Source: M3007 sp964484205 (lineage in GTDB: Bacteria > Bacteroidota > Bacteroidia > Chitinophagales > Saprospiraceae). From it: a stretch of 64,000 bases of DNA. Shown piece after piece: positions 50,801 to 60,464 of the stretch. Under the pieces are notes generated by a model. The model saw only the letters and a program-made list of their open reading frames with translations. It was not told where the DNA came from and ran no database searches. The stretch covers positions 1-64,000 of the forward strand of contig CAZAEZ010000016.1 of NCBI GenBank assembly GCA_964484205.1, written 5' to 3'. The translations under genes and the position numbers were made by a program. Position 1 is the stretch's first letter; every line of letters begins with the position of its first letter.

Positions 50801-51698
50801 CCTCGGCGATGTGTTTGTAAAACTGCGCCGCAAACAAGGTGGCGTACACATCCGCGACCGAATGGCTCATGGCCACCACGCCGGGTATGCCCGCTTCGAG
50901 CAGGTGGGCCGTCACACCGGAATAGCCGCCGCCCGTAGCGCCTTGTGCCGACTGACAGGAGGAAAGGAACACGAGCGCGGGCGTTTTTTCCGGGCGTTCG
51001 TTGAGCAGCGCGGCGAAGGCAGTGGCCGGAAAACGGTGCGGGCGCATGGAGCGTTCGTCTTCGAGCAGCAGAAAGCCTTCGCGGGCATGGATGTTCAGCC
51101 AATCGGCCACGTCGTATTCGCTGTGGCCGCTGAAATGGAAAATGTCGTAGCGCGGGGCGTCGAGCGCTTGCCGCAGCGCCCGTTCCGAGCCGTCGGCGAC
51201 GTAGTGGATTTCGATGCCGCCGTGCCGGAGCAGCGGGCCGAATGCTTCGGCGATTTGCATCTGCTCGTCCTCGTAGCGCAGGCGGCCCGGCTCGCCGTCG
51301 GTTTCCGGCGCGGCCACCATCACCAGGATGCGGAGCGGACCGTCGCTCGCGGCCCTGAAAGCAGGCAGTTCGGCTTTTCCGCGCAGCGTCGCGCCGCGTG
51401 AAAAATAGAGGTGTCCGGCATCGCCGATGGCTTCCTGCCAGGGGAGGTTGAGGATGGCGTGGTCGTCGTGGGTGAAGTGGACGAGGTTGTGCGGCACCTG
51501 CGAGTTTTGGCGGAAACGTTCGTAATCGGTGAGCTGTAGCCCATCGAGTGCGCCGCGCAGCCGGCCGACCAGCCCCGCAAGGAAGTCGGGCGGCACGATG
51601 GCTTGTTTTTCCAGGACTTCGGAAAAGAGGGCGTAGTCTTGTTTGAGTTCGGCCTCTTGTTCGGGAGACAGGGCCAGGGGAAAGTGGTAGAAGTTCAT
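47849..51698 (-). CDS. CHAT protease - STAND NTPase - TPR protein (contains scaffold gap)
   Basis: About 1249 aa if the gap is closed without added sequence. Residues about 120-340 are a CHAT caspase-like domain with catalytic His in FHFSGH (H192) and Cys in FLSSCQSA (C248). Residues about 380-650 are a STAND/NB-ARC-type NTPase: Walker A GQGGIGKTA (410-418), Walker B VFIFDN (495-500), sensor LILTGR. A palindrome-derived insert (about 679-703, ESRESPPEY) follows, then at least nine 40-residue TPR units (GDRAGEGTTLNNISQIYNAK). The 100 N at 48666-48765 lie between two units; direct joining restores IGDRVGEG in frame, so a whole number of 120-bp units is missing. The architecture resembles bacterial immune or cell-death sensors; function here is inference. 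Confidence 0.88.
47990..49130. repeat. 120-bp tandem repeats encoding TPR units, with scaffold gap
   Basis: At least nine units of 120 bp, several nearly identical at DNA level (TTGTTCAAnGTCGTCCC and CGATTTGCTGCAGAATTTTC recur in each). The 100-N gap at 48666-48765 is inside the array, which explains the failed assembly. Confidence 0.9.
49589..49663. repeat. GGTGACT palindromes inside the CHAT-STAND-TPR coding sequence
   Basis: Two half copies at 49589 and 49610 and a full palindrome at 49631-49663 (one mismatch), at exact 21-bp period, so the frame is kept. They encode the repetitive SPPESHESPPESRESPPEY linker between the NTPase and TPR parts. Confidence 0.95.
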
Positions 51699-51714
51699 TT
51701 TGATAATGGGTGAT

Positions 51715-51769
51715 TATTCAGGCGGTGACTCGTGCGATTCAGGCGGTGACTTCAAGTCACCGCCTGAAT
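51715..51769. repeat. GGTGACT palindromes upstream of the CHAT gene
   Basis: A half copy (from about 51715) and a perfect full copy at 51737-51769, 22 bp apart, between the zinc-ribbon gene and the CHAT gene. Confidence 0.93.
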
Positions 51770-51776
51770 ACGTTTG

Positions 51777-51992
51777 TTAAGCCTTTTTGGTGGATAACTG
51801 TTTGATCGCCGTCGCGTCGGGCGGCAGGTCGAACGGGATTTCGACGGCCATCATTTTTTGACAAAAAGGGCACGGCACCTGCACGGTGGTTTTGGCAGGC
51901 GGGGTGTCTTCGGCGCTTTTGAAAACGTAGGGGATGTTTTTGCGCTTGCAGTTCCAGCAAGTGAGGTAGAAAGAACGCTTGTTATTGCTCAT
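51777..51992 (-). CDS. Small zinc-ribbon protein
   Basis: 71 aa from MSNNKRSFYLTCWNCKRKN at 51992 (an in-frame ATG 10 codons upstream is less likely). Two CxxC pairs, CWNC at about residues 12-15 and CPFC at about 41-44, form a zinc ribbon. The partner is unknown. It is 78 bp upstream of the CHAT gene on the same strand, separated only by palindromes, so both may be one transcript and the small protein may belong to the CHAT system. Confidence 0.7.
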   Translation of the reverse strand: MSNNKRSFYLTCWNCKRKNIPYVFKSAEDTPPAKTTVQVPCPFCQKMMAVEIPFDLPPDATAIKQLSTKKA

Positions 51993-52125
51993 TGAGGCGC
52001 GGATTTGAATGATTAGCAACAATACGAAATTTTGGCTTTTTTGTCGAACGTAGCTTTACCGGGTTTCCTGCATCTTAATTGCTTGTCCCGGATCGAAAGC
52101 GTATGGCCAACAAAGGCAGAAGTTG

Positions 52126-52133
52126 TATTTTCG
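52126..52133 (+). promoter_or_regulatory. Possible -7 box (TATTTTCG)
   Basis: TATTTTCG is one base off TAnnTTTG, 25 nt before the LysE-type gene start at 52159. Confidence 0.4.
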
Positions 52134-52158
52134 CCGCTCGCAACCCCCACCCTTGCTT

Positions 52159-52836
52159 ATGCTTTTGGAAGGCGCACTATTAGGATTGTCGCTGAGTTTC
52201 ATGGTTGGCCCGTTGTTGTTTGCCATAGTGCAGGCCAGTTTGGAGCGCGGTTTTCGCGCCGGTTTTGCGTTGGCAGCCGGTATTTGGACGAGCGATATCC
52301 TGTACATTACCCTGGTTTATCACGGTGTGGATGCACTGGCTACCTTGACGGCGTTGCCGCATTTCCGGCTGTGGGCCGGCCTGCTGGGCGGTGCGGTATT
52401 GGTGATTTTCGGCCTGGGGACGTTTTTGCGGAAGCGTGTGCCCATTGCGGATACGCATCATACCCCGGCCGACCGGGTGCTCGATGCCTTGGATGGTCCG
52501 GAGGCGCCGGGGGTAGAGCACAACTGGATGCGTTGGGGGTACCCGGGCTATTGGCTGCGCGGATTTTTGCTGAACACCATCAACCCGTTTACTGTTTTCT
52601 TCTGGCTCGGCATTGCCAGTGCGGTGATCGTGCCCAACCAGTGGACGCCCAAGGAGACCCTTGGCTTTTTTACGGGCATGTTGATTACTCTGATCGCTAC
52701 CGACACCTTGAAAGCCTATGCAGCCAAACGGGTCCGCCATTTTCTGACCCCGAAACACACGCGTTGGGTACAACGCGGCATCGGGCTTACCTTGCTGGTG
52801 TTTGGATTGGTCCTCGTGATTCGGGTGTTGATTTGA
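52159..52836 (+). CDS. LysE-type amino-acid exporter family protein
   Basis: 225 aa from MLLEGALLGLSLSFMVGP; an upstream ATG at 52123 overlaps the promoter-like box and was not used. Six hydrophobic helices; the N-terminal GLSLSFMVGPLLFAIVQASLERGFRAGFALAAG and the central FLLNTINPFTVFFWLG match the LysE/RhtB fold (conserved Gly-Pro and NP motifs). It probably exports an amino acid or similar small molecule. Confidence 0.88.
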   Translation: MLLEGALLGLSLSFMVGPLLFAIVQASLERGFRAGFALAAGIWTSDILYITLVYHGVDALATLTALPHFRLWAGLLGGAVLVIFGLGTFLRKRVPIADTHHTPADRVLDALDGPEAPGVEHNWMRWGYPGYWLRGFLLNTINPFTVFFWLGIASAVIVPNQWTPKETLGFFTGMLITLIATDTLKAYAAKRVRHFLTPKHTRWVQRGIGLTLLVFGLVLVIRVLI

Positions 52837-52969
52837 AAACCGAGGGGGCTTTCTACGTCAGTATTAGCAAACGTTCATAAAAAGGGCGTTTTCACGGCCA
52901 AAAGCCGGATTTTTGTTGTTCGCCTATTACATTCAGCAACTCATGTATTTTTTTAAAAAACAGTTTCTC

Positions 52970-55900
52970 ATGCGCCAAGTCTACCTTCTGCTTTGCTTAA
53001 CCGGGTTCTTAACCGGGCTTTCCGCCCAAAACAGCACGCCGTTCTGGGAGCCGGTAACCATTGACCGGATCGCCTTGCCGGAGGGTACGGCCCCCGACTT
53101 CAATCCCGTAAAATTTCAGGCATACGACCTGCAATACGATGCCCTGGCCCAGTTGTTGGCGCAGGCGCCGATGGAGTTTACCGAAGCGGCAGACCGCAAT
53201 CCCCTGCTGATCGATTTGCCTGCGGCAGACGGTACGATCCGGACCTTCGAAGTCTGGGAATCGCCGATCATGGCGCCGGAACTGGCGGCCCGCTACCCGG
53301 ACATCCGCAACTACGCCGGCCGGGCTACCGACGGCTCCGAAGCCACGGTGCGTTTGGGTGTGACCTATCAGGGTTTTCACGCTTTTCAGTTTGAAAAAGA
53401 CGGCAGCGTGCAGTCGATCCGCCCCTACGCAATGGGCCAAACGCGCTACTACCTGGCGTATAAATTGTCGGATTTGCCAAAAGAAAATGCCCTGGCTTCG
53501 GGTATTCTTTGCGGCGTGGAAGCGGCCGGCCAACCGGCCATATCGCTGGAACAAGCGGTGAAGCCCGGGCAGGCTTCCGACCGGGGCGCTGCGCTGGTCA
53601 CGCTGAAAACCTACACGATTGCCATCTCGGCCCGCGGCGAATATTCCCAGTTTTTTGGCGGTACCAAACCGCTGGTTTTATCCGCCATCAATGCGGCCCT
53701 CAATTTTATTGTCGCTATTCAGGAGCGCGATTTCAGCCTGCGGCTGATGCTGCATCCCATGAACGATCAAATCATTTTCCTCGATCCGAACACCGACCCG
53801 TTTTCCGGAAATACCGTTGGGGAATGGATGAACCAGAACCCTGCGGCGATCGATTCAATTTTGCCCAACAGCAGCTACGATATCGGACATGTTTTTTCCC
53901 GGTACATCGTCGGCAACCAGGTCGGGGTGGTGAGCGGCCGCGCCTGTAATAATGAAAACAAGGCGCGGGGCGCCTCTTCGGCACAAAACCCGCAAACGGA
54001 ATATTTTTACCTGGTTGCCGCGCATGAATTCGGACACCAGCTTTCCGCCAGCCACACCTGGTCGAACTGCCCGGACAGCGAACCGCAGATCGCCCCGGGC
54101 ACGGCCTTCGAGCCCGGAAGCGGCAGCACCATCATGTCGTATGCCGGATCGTGCCCCATGGGCAATAACGTGCAAAACGACAACGACTCCTACTATCACC
54201 TTGCCAGTATTATTCAGGCGCAGACCTTCATGTGGCAGGGCAGCGGTACCACATGCGGCGGTTCCATTCAAACCACCAACAATGCCCCGGAAGTGGAAAT
54301 TGTCAGCCCGAACAATATGGTCATTCCGGTCAACACCCCCTTCCGCCTCACCGCAGCCGGTACGGATGCCGACGGCGATAACCTGACCTACTGCTGGGAG
54401 CAATACGACGCCGATCCGATCTCCTATCAACTGGGCATGCCGCAAAACAACGCGCCGGCCTTTCGGTCGTATCCACCCACGACCTCGCCAACCCGCTACT
54501 TTCCCAACCTCGCCGACCTGGCAGCGAACAAGAGCACAACCGTGGAAGTACTGCCAACCTATAACCGGACCTTGAAATTCCGGGTCACCGTTCGCGACCG
54601 GCTGACCGGCCCCGGCGGCCAGGCCTGGAAGGAGATCACACTCGCTCCGCGTGTCGCTGCCGGCCCCTTCCGGGTAACTTACCCCAACAATGCCGGCATC
54701 AGCTGGTGGCCGGGCGATTTCCAAACCATTACCTGGGATGTGGCCAGCACCAACCTCAGCCCGGTGAACAGCCAACGTGTGAACATTAAAATGAGCATCA
54801 ACGGCGGTCAGAGTTTTCCCATTACCCTGGCCTCCAATGTGCTCAACCAGGGGCGTTATTGTGTGCAGGTGCCGAACGTCCCCACGACAATGGGCCGCAT
54901 CATGGTAGAAGCGGCTGACAACGTGTTTTTTGACATTTCCAACAACAACATCAGCATTCAAACGGCCGCACAGCCCGATATCAGCTTTTGCGCCGCCTCG
55001 GTGTACGATACCATTTGCCTGCCGGGCCAGTACAGCACCGTCATTAGCACGGTGGCTACTGCCGGTGTAACCGACCCGATTTCACTGAGCGTGGAAGGGT
55101 TGCCGATTGGCGTAACGGCACTGCTGACACCCAATCCGGTTGTCCCCGGAAATGATGTCACCCTGGCACTCAGCTTCCCGACCGATCAGCAGGAACTCGT
55201 GTTGAATTACAAAATCAAAGGCAGCACCGGCAGCCTGTCCGACTCCACGACCAATACCCTGTGGGTGTACCTGAACGATTTTTCCACCCTGGCAGCCATC
55301 AAACCGGCCGATGGCGCCGGCGGACAGGTGCGCCTGCCAACCTTGCAATGGACAACCGTGGGCGCCGCTACCTACCAGGTTGAACTGGCCAACAGCCCTT
55401 CCTTTGCGCCGCAGACCATTGTTGCCACGGCGTCCAATATTGCGGTGGACAGTTTTGCGGTAACGACGCAGCTGAACGAAGGCGCAATTTATTACTGGCG
55501 TTTCCGTCCGATAAATGCTTGCGGCGTTGGCGACTGGGTGGGTCCTTTTGCCTTTGCTACCGGGCTTAATGTCTGTTCGACCTACATTTCGACCGATGTG
55601 CCGAAACCCATCACGCCGAATGCTGTGACAACGGTTGATTCCAAGATCAACCTTCCGGCCGGCGGCGAAGTGAGTGGCGTGAAAATTACCCGTATCCAAG
55701 GGAATCACAGCTTTTTCCGAGACCTTGAAATGCGGCTTATCAGCCCGGCCGGAACCGATGTTCTGTTGTTTACCACGAAATGCGGCGGCGTGAGCGCCAA
55801 CTTCAACTTTGGCTTCGACGATGCCAGCCCGACTGCCTTTGCCTGCCCGCCCAACAATACCGGCGTTTTGTACAAACCGGAAACCAGCCTTGGCGCCCTG

Positions 55901-56617
55901 AACGGGCAAAATACCGGTGGCGACTGGATTTTGCGCGTTAAAGATAATGCCATCAGCTCCGGCGGCCAGATCAGCGGTTTTGACCTGGAGGTGTGTTCCA
56001 GCACAAGTCTGAATCCACCCTTCCTGGTCAACAACAACACCCTGCAGGTAATGCCCGGCGGCAACGCCGCAGTATCGTCTGACCTGTTGAAAACCGACGA
56101 TGCCAACAACGGCCCGGATGAGCTCGTTTACACCCTGATGACCACACCGGCTTATGGTGAATTGCACCTGAACGCAAGTGGGGTGGCCATGCAGCCGGGC
56201 GACCAGTTCACGCAAACCAACCTGGACAACAACGGCCTGCGTTACTTCGACTATGGCAACAATGTGGGCACCGATGAGTTTTGTTTCGTCGTGACCGATG
56301 GCGAAGGCGGTTTGGTTAAAGATTGTTTCACCATACAGCCTTTCCCGGTCAGCACATCGGAAAGCCTGCGCGCACTCAACTTCCTGCTGGCGCCCAACCC
56401 GGCAACGGAAACCGTGCGGCTGAGTTTTGGCGAAGCCTTGCGCTCCGATACCCGCATCCGGTTGTTTGATGCGGCCGGGCGGTTGGTGCGTACCGAGCGG
56501 GTAGCTTCCGGGCAACAGGCCGCGATTTTGCAACTGAACAAATTCCCCGAAGGTTTGTACACCGTTTTCGTGGACAATGCCGAAGGTAGCGGCGTACGCA
56601 AATTGGTCGTGCGGTAA
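52970..56617 (+). CDS. Secreted reprolysin-like metallopeptidase with P-domain and T9SS tail (paralogue 1)
   Basis: 1215 aa from MRQVYLLLCLTGFLTGLSAQ. Propeptide about 22-200; M12B-like domain about 210-440 with canonical zinc site HEFGHQLSASH (first His at residue 352) and Met-turn SGSTIMSYAG; immunoglobulin/Fn3-like domains about 440-860; proprotein convertase P-domain about 865-1010 (SGVKITRIQGNHSFFRDLEM); a cadherin-like/CSPG repeat (DELVYTLMTTPAYGEL); and a T9SS type A sorting domain over the last about 75 residues (LLAPNPATETVRLSF ... KLVVR). A surface or secreted protease. Its TAA stop is part of a GTAACGCGAACC palindrome. Confidence 0.92.
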   Translation: MRQVYLLLCLTGFLTGLSAQNSTPFWEPVTIDRIALPEGTAPDFNPVKFQAYDLQYDALAQLLAQAPMEFTEAADRNPLLIDLPAADGTIRTFEVWESPIMAPELAARYPDIRNYAGRATDGSEATVRLGVTYQGFHAFQFEKDGSVQSIRPYAMGQTRYYLAYKLSDLPKENALASGILCGVEAAGQPAISLEQAVKPGQASDRGAALVTLKTYTIAISARGEYSQFFGGTKPLVLSAINAALNFIVAIQERDFSLRLMLHPMNDQIIFLDPNTDPFSGNTVGEWMNQNPAAIDSILPNSSYDIGHVFSRYIVGNQVGVVSGRACNNENKARGASSAQNPQTEYFYLVAAHEFGHQLSASHTWSNCPDSEPQIAPGTAFEPGSGSTIMSYAGSCPMGNNVQNDNDSYYHLASIIQAQTFMWQGSGTTCGGSIQTTNNAPEVEIVSPNNMVIPVNTPFRLTAAGTDADGDNLTYCWEQYDADPISYQLGMPQNNAPAFRSYPPTTSPTRYFPNLADLAANKSTTVEVLPTYNRTLKFRVTVRDRLTGPGGQAWKEITLAPRVAAGPFRVTYPNNAGISWWPGDFQTITWDVASTNLSPVNSQRVNIKMSINGGQSFPITLASNVLNQGRYCVQVPNVPTTMGRIMVEAADNVFFDISNNNISIQTAAQPDISFCAASVYDTICLPGQYSTVISTVATAGVTDPISLSVEGLPIGVTALLTPNPVVPGNDVTLALSFPTDQQELVLNYKIKGSTGSLSDSTTNTLWVYLNDFSTLAAIKPADGAGGQVRLPTLQWTTVGAATYQVELANSPSFAPQTIVATASNIAVDSFAVTTQLNEGAIYYWRFRPINACGVGDWVGPFAFATGLNVCSTYISTDVPKPITPNAVTTVDSKINLPAGGEVSGVKITRIQGNHSFFRDLEMRLISPAGTDVLLFTTKCGGVSANFNFGFDDASPTAFACPPNNTGVLYKPETSLGALNGQNTGGDWILRVKDNAISSGGQISGFDLEVCSSTSLNPPFLVNNNTLQVMPGGNAAVSSDLLKTDDANNGPDELVYTLMTTPAYGELHLNASGVAMQPGDQFTQTNLDNNGLRYFDYGNNVGTDEFCFVVTDGEGGLVKDCFTIQPFPVSTSESLRALNFLLAPNPATETVRLSFGEALRSDTRIRLFDAAGRLVRTERVASGQQAAILQLNKFPEGLYTVFVDNAEGSGVRKLVVR

Positions 56618-56761
56618 CGCGAACCTCCGGTTCGCCGTTTGGGCTGTTTTAAAGAAGCGAAATTTGAAATGCGCTCTGTAGATTTTTTTTTCACCACGGA
56701 GCCATGGAGTACACGAAGAAACCTTACTCGTCCTACGGCTCAAAGCCGTAGGACGAGTTTT
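56615..56761. repeat. Palindromes and hairpin after paralogue 1
   Basis: GCGAACC-tcc-GGTTCGC at 56619-56635 starts right at the stop codon. At 56726-56758 a perfect 15-bp hairpin (ACTCGTCCTACGGCT, loop CAA) ends in TTTT and can act as an intrinsic terminator. A diverged CCACGGAG word lies between them. Confidence 0.85.
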
Positions 56762-56810
56762 CGCAGGACGCCGCAGCGGCTTCACTGATCATTCAAAAAC
56801 AAAAAAACAC

Positions 56811-59800
56811 ATGCGTTTTCTAATTATTTTAATTTTTCTGGCCGGATGCTTTTCCAGTATGAACGCTCAAACCGGCACCGGTTTCTGGACGTCGGTAATC
56901 TGGAGCGACATCACACTGGCGGAAACGGCTGAGATCGACTTTGAACCTAAAGCCTATCAGGCATACGAGGCCGATTATGATGCACTGCGCCATCAACTGG
57001 CCCAAGCGCCCATGGAATTTACCGGCGCCGCAAAAAATGCGCCGGTAATCCTCAACCTTCCACTTGCCAATGGCACATTTGAGCGCTTTGCCCTGGTGGA
57101 GTCGCCGGTGATGGCGCCCGAATTGCAGGCGCGTTTTCCGGAAATCCGGACGTACTCCGGGTATTCCCTGGACAATCCGCAAAAAAAAATCCATTGCAGC
57201 CTGTCGCCCGGATGGGGTTTTCGGGCGATGGTGGTTCGCCCCGACAAGGGTATCGAGTACATCGAACCGCTGGCGCGCTGGCAAACGCGGTATTACCGGG
57301 TGTACGATCGGCTCGATTTTCCAAACGAGATGCGGATCGACGCGAAAACGGAAATCGTGTTTTCGCCGGATTATGATCCAACGGTGCGGGTGGCCTTGCC
57401 CGACCCGCGTCCGACCGAACGGGGCGCTGGATCACCCGACCCTGTCGTTTTGAAAAAATACCGTTTTGCAGCGGCTTGTACCGGCGAGTTTTCACAGGAT
57501 AATGGCGGCACTACCCCCCTGGTCCTGGCCAAAGTGGTAGACGTTGTGAAAAAACTGAACGCCATTTACGAACGCGATCTGGCAATCCGGCTAGAGTTGG
57601 TCGCGAATAACGACAAAATTATTTTCCTCGACCCGGCAACGGACCCGTACACCGGCACAACGGTTGGCGGCTGGTTGGACCAAAACCCGCTGGCAATGGT
57701 GCAAAACCTGGGCAGCGCCGACCAGTACGACCTCGGCCACGTATTTGCCAGGTACCTGGGCGGCGGCGCGGTTGGCGTAGGGCACCTGAACAGCGGTTGC
57801 ACTTCGTTTAAAGGGCGCGGTTGCTCGGCCGGCAACGTGCCTTACGGCGATTACTTTTTCTCCGTAATTGGTCAGGAGATCGGTCACCAATGGAATAGCG
57901 GCCACACCTGGACGCATTGCGGACAAAGTCCGGGCGATTTCCCCGGGTCGGCCTGCGAACCCGGCAGCGGCACTACCATCATGTCGTACTCCGGCGCCTG
58001 TGGTCCCGACAATGTTTCTTCGGGCCTCGGCGACCTGTATTACAATGTCTGCTCGATTCTGGAAATCCGGAGTTTTGTCGAAAACGGTTTTGGCGCCAAC
58101 TGCGGCGTCAATATCGTCACAGACAACACAGAACCGGTAGCCATTATTCCCTACTCCAATGGTTTTTTCATCCCCATCAGCACGCCGTTTGAACTCAGCG
58201 GTGTAGGCCAGGATGTTGACGGCGATCCGCTGACGTATTGCTGGGAAGAGATCGACACCGGCCCACTGGTGCCGCTGGGCAGCCCGGTCGGGAATACCCC
58301 GATTTTTCGCTCGTACCCGCCCACTGCCAGCCCTACGCGTACTTTCCCGCGTATGCAGACCATTGTTTCGAACCAGTCCAGTATTGCCGAGATATTACCG
58401 ACTTATACCCGCGATCTGAATTTTGCCCTGACCGTCCGGGATGACCGCGAAGGCGGCGGCGGTATCGGGATCGATACGCTGCGGTTTAAAGCGACGGATT
58501 TGGCCGGGCCTTTCCTGGTCAGCTATCCGAGCGGTGCTTCCGCAACCTGGATTCCGGGCGAATACCAGGAAGTCACCTGGGATGTGGCCAATACCGATAA
58601 GGCACCGGTGAACTGCAAGAAAGTCAACATCAAACTGAGCACCAGCGGCGGCTTGTCGTATCCGATCACCCTGGCTACCAATGTAGCCAATACCGGCCGC
58701 TATTGCGTGCAGGTGCCCAATTTCCCAACCAACAGTGCGCGCGTTCGGGTCGAAGCTGCAGACAACGTCTTTTTTGATATTTCCAATGCCAATTTCAGAA
58801 TACAGGCCCCCACGCAACCGGGGTTCACGTTTTGCCCCATGCGTGTTTTTGACACTGTTTGCCTGCCTGCTTCCTTTAGCACGGTGATCAGCACCGCCGC
58901 TCAGCTGAGTTTCAGCGAACCCATTGCGTTCAGCGCTGCCAACCTGCCTGCCGGTGTGACGGCGACCTTTACGCCGAACCCGGTTATGCCGGGTGCCGAG
59001 ACGGTGATGACCCTTGATTTACCGGCAAATCAAACGGAAACTACTTTTGAAATCACCCTCCATGCACAGGCCGGTGCGCTCAGCCAGGAGCGCCTGCAAA
59101 CTTTTTCGGTGTTTTTCAACGATTTTACAAACCTGGCGCTCGAATTGCCTGCCGATGGTGCGGTAGGGCAGGACCGTGGGCCTTTGTTTCGTTGGAACGG
59201 TGTGGCGGACGCCAATACGTATGAGATTCAGGTTGCCATCAACCCTTCGTTTGCAGCCGGCACCTTGGTGTCGACGAGCGATAATGTGGTGCCCGATAGT
59301 TTCCGTTTTGCAAATTTGCTGGAGAAAGGCACGGTGTACTACTGGCGGGTACGCCCGAAAAACGAATGTGGTTCCGGAGCGTGGGCAGGCCCCTATGTTT
59401 TCAGCACACTGGTGGACGTATGTGCGCTGTATGAATCGATTGACTTGCCGAAAAATATTACCGGCAGCCAAGCGATTACCGTTGAATCGAAGATCAATGT
59501 GCCGTTTGGCGGGCAGGTCAGCGACGTGAATATTTCGCGCATTCAAGGCTTCCATGAGTATTTCAAAGACCTGGAAATGCACCTCATCAGCCCATCGGGC
59601 AAAGATGTGCTGCTGTTCAAAGACAAATGCCCGAACTACAACGGCAACTTCAGTTTCGGCTTTGACGACAGTAAACCCGGCATATTCGGCTGCCCGCCGC
59701 CTAAAGACGGCGCCAGTTACAAACCGGTGGAAAACCTGAGCAAATTTAATGGTGACAACATCAATGGTGACTGGATACTCCGGGTAAAAGACAATCTGAT

Positions 59801-60464
59801 CAGTTCCGGCGGCGCCATTCAGGTTTTCAACCTGGAATTGTGTTCCAATACCACCTCCAACCCACCGGTTTTGGTGAACAACAACCCGCTCCAGGTAGCG
59901 CCCGGGGCAAATGCCGGGATATCCGTCAGTTTGTTGAAAACCGAAGATGCCAACAACAGCGATGCCGAACTGCTGTACACGCTGATGACCATACCGGCGC
60001 ATGGTCAGCTCCAACTGAACGGCAGCGGGGTGGCCATGCAGGTAGGCGATCAGTTTACCCAGCTCGACCTGAACAACAACGGCCTGCGCTACTTCGATTA
60101 TGGCAGCAGCACCGGACCGGATGCATTTTGTTTCACGGTGACGGACGGCGAAGGCGGTCTGATCAAGGCCTGCTTCACCGTACAGCCGTTCCCCGTCAGC
60201 ACTCAGGAAACTACGCGTGCGCTCAACTTCCTGCTGGCACCCAACCCGGCTACCGAAATCGTTCGGATTGCTTTTGGCGAGGCACTGCGTTCCGACACCC
60301 GGATTCGCGTGTTTGATGCAGCCGGTCGCCTGGTGCACAATGCGGTGCTGGCCGGTGGCCAGGTATTTGCTCAACTCGATGTGGCCCGCTTACCGGAAGG
60401 GTTGTACACGGTAGCGGTGGATAACCGGGAAGGCTCCGGGGTGCGCAAACTTGTTGTGCGGTAA
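56811..60464 (+). CDS. Secreted reprolysin-like protein with P-domain and T9SS tail (paralogue 2, QExxH site)
   Basis: 1217 aa; signal peptide MRFLIILIFLAGCFSSMNAQ. Same domain order as paralogue 1 and alignable along the whole length. The zinc site reads QEIGHQWNSGH: the first ligand His is Gln (codon CAG at 57873-57875, residue 355), while Glu, second His and third His remain; the Met-turn SGTTIMSYSG is intact. Catalysis may be impaired or altered. P-domain about 880-1015, cadherin-like repeat, and a T9SS tail almost identical to paralogue 1 (RALNFLLAPNPATE, FGEALRSDTRIR). The stop TAA begins a palindrome. Confidence 0.9.
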   Translation: MRFLIILIFLAGCFSSMNAQTGTGFWTSVIWSDITLAETAEIDFEPKAYQAYEADYDALRHQLAQAPMEFTGAAKNAPVILNLPLANGTFERFALVESPVMAPELQARFPEIRTYSGYSLDNPQKKIHCSLSPGWGFRAMVVRPDKGIEYIEPLARWQTRYYRVYDRLDFPNEMRIDAKTEIVFSPDYDPTVRVALPDPRPTERGAGSPDPVVLKKYRFAAACTGEFSQDNGGTTPLVLAKVVDVVKKLNAIYERDLAIRLELVANNDKIIFLDPATDPYTGTTVGGWLDQNPLAMVQNLGSADQYDLGHVFARYLGGGAVGVGHLNSGCTSFKGRGCSAGNVPYGDYFFSVIGQEIGHQWNSGHTWTHCGQSPGDFPGSACEPGSGTTIMSYSGACGPDNVSSGLGDLYYNVCSILEIRSFVENGFGANCGVNIVTDNTEPVAIIPYSNGFFIPISTPFELSGVGQDVDGDPLTYCWEEIDTGPLVPLGSPVGNTPIFRSYPPTASPTRTFPRMQTIVSNQSSIAEILPTYTRDLNFALTVRDDREGGGGIGIDTLRFKATDLAGPFLVSYPSGASATWIPGEYQEVTWDVANTDKAPVNCKKVNIKLSTSGGLSYPITLATNVANTGRYCVQVPNFPTNSARVRVEAADNVFFDISNANFRIQAPTQPGFTFCPMRVFDTVCLPASFSTVISTAAQLSFSEPIAFSAANLPAGVTATFTPNPVMPGAETVMTLDLPANQTETTFEITLHAQAGALSQERLQTFSVFFNDFTNLALELPADGAVGQDRGPLFRWNGVADANTYEIQVAINPSFAAGTLVSTSDNVVPDSFRFANLLEKGTVYYWRVRPKNECGSGAWAGPYVFSTLVDVCALYESIDLPKNITGSQAITVESKINVPFGGQVSDVNISRIQGFHEYFKDLEMHLISPSGKDVLLFKDKCPNYNGNFSFGFDDSKPGIFGCPPPKDGASYKPVENLSKFNGDNINGDWILRVKDNLISSGGAIQVFNLELCSNTTSNPPVLVNNNPLQVAPGANAGISVSLLKTEDANNSDAELLYTLMTIPAHGQLQLNGSGVAMQVGDQFTQLDLNNNGLRYFDYGSSTGPDAFCFTVTDGEGGLIKACFTVQPFPVSTQETTRALNFLLAPNPATEIVRIAFGEALRSDTRIRVFDAAGRLVHNAVLAGGQVFAQLDVARLPEGLYTVAVDNREGSGVRKLVVR

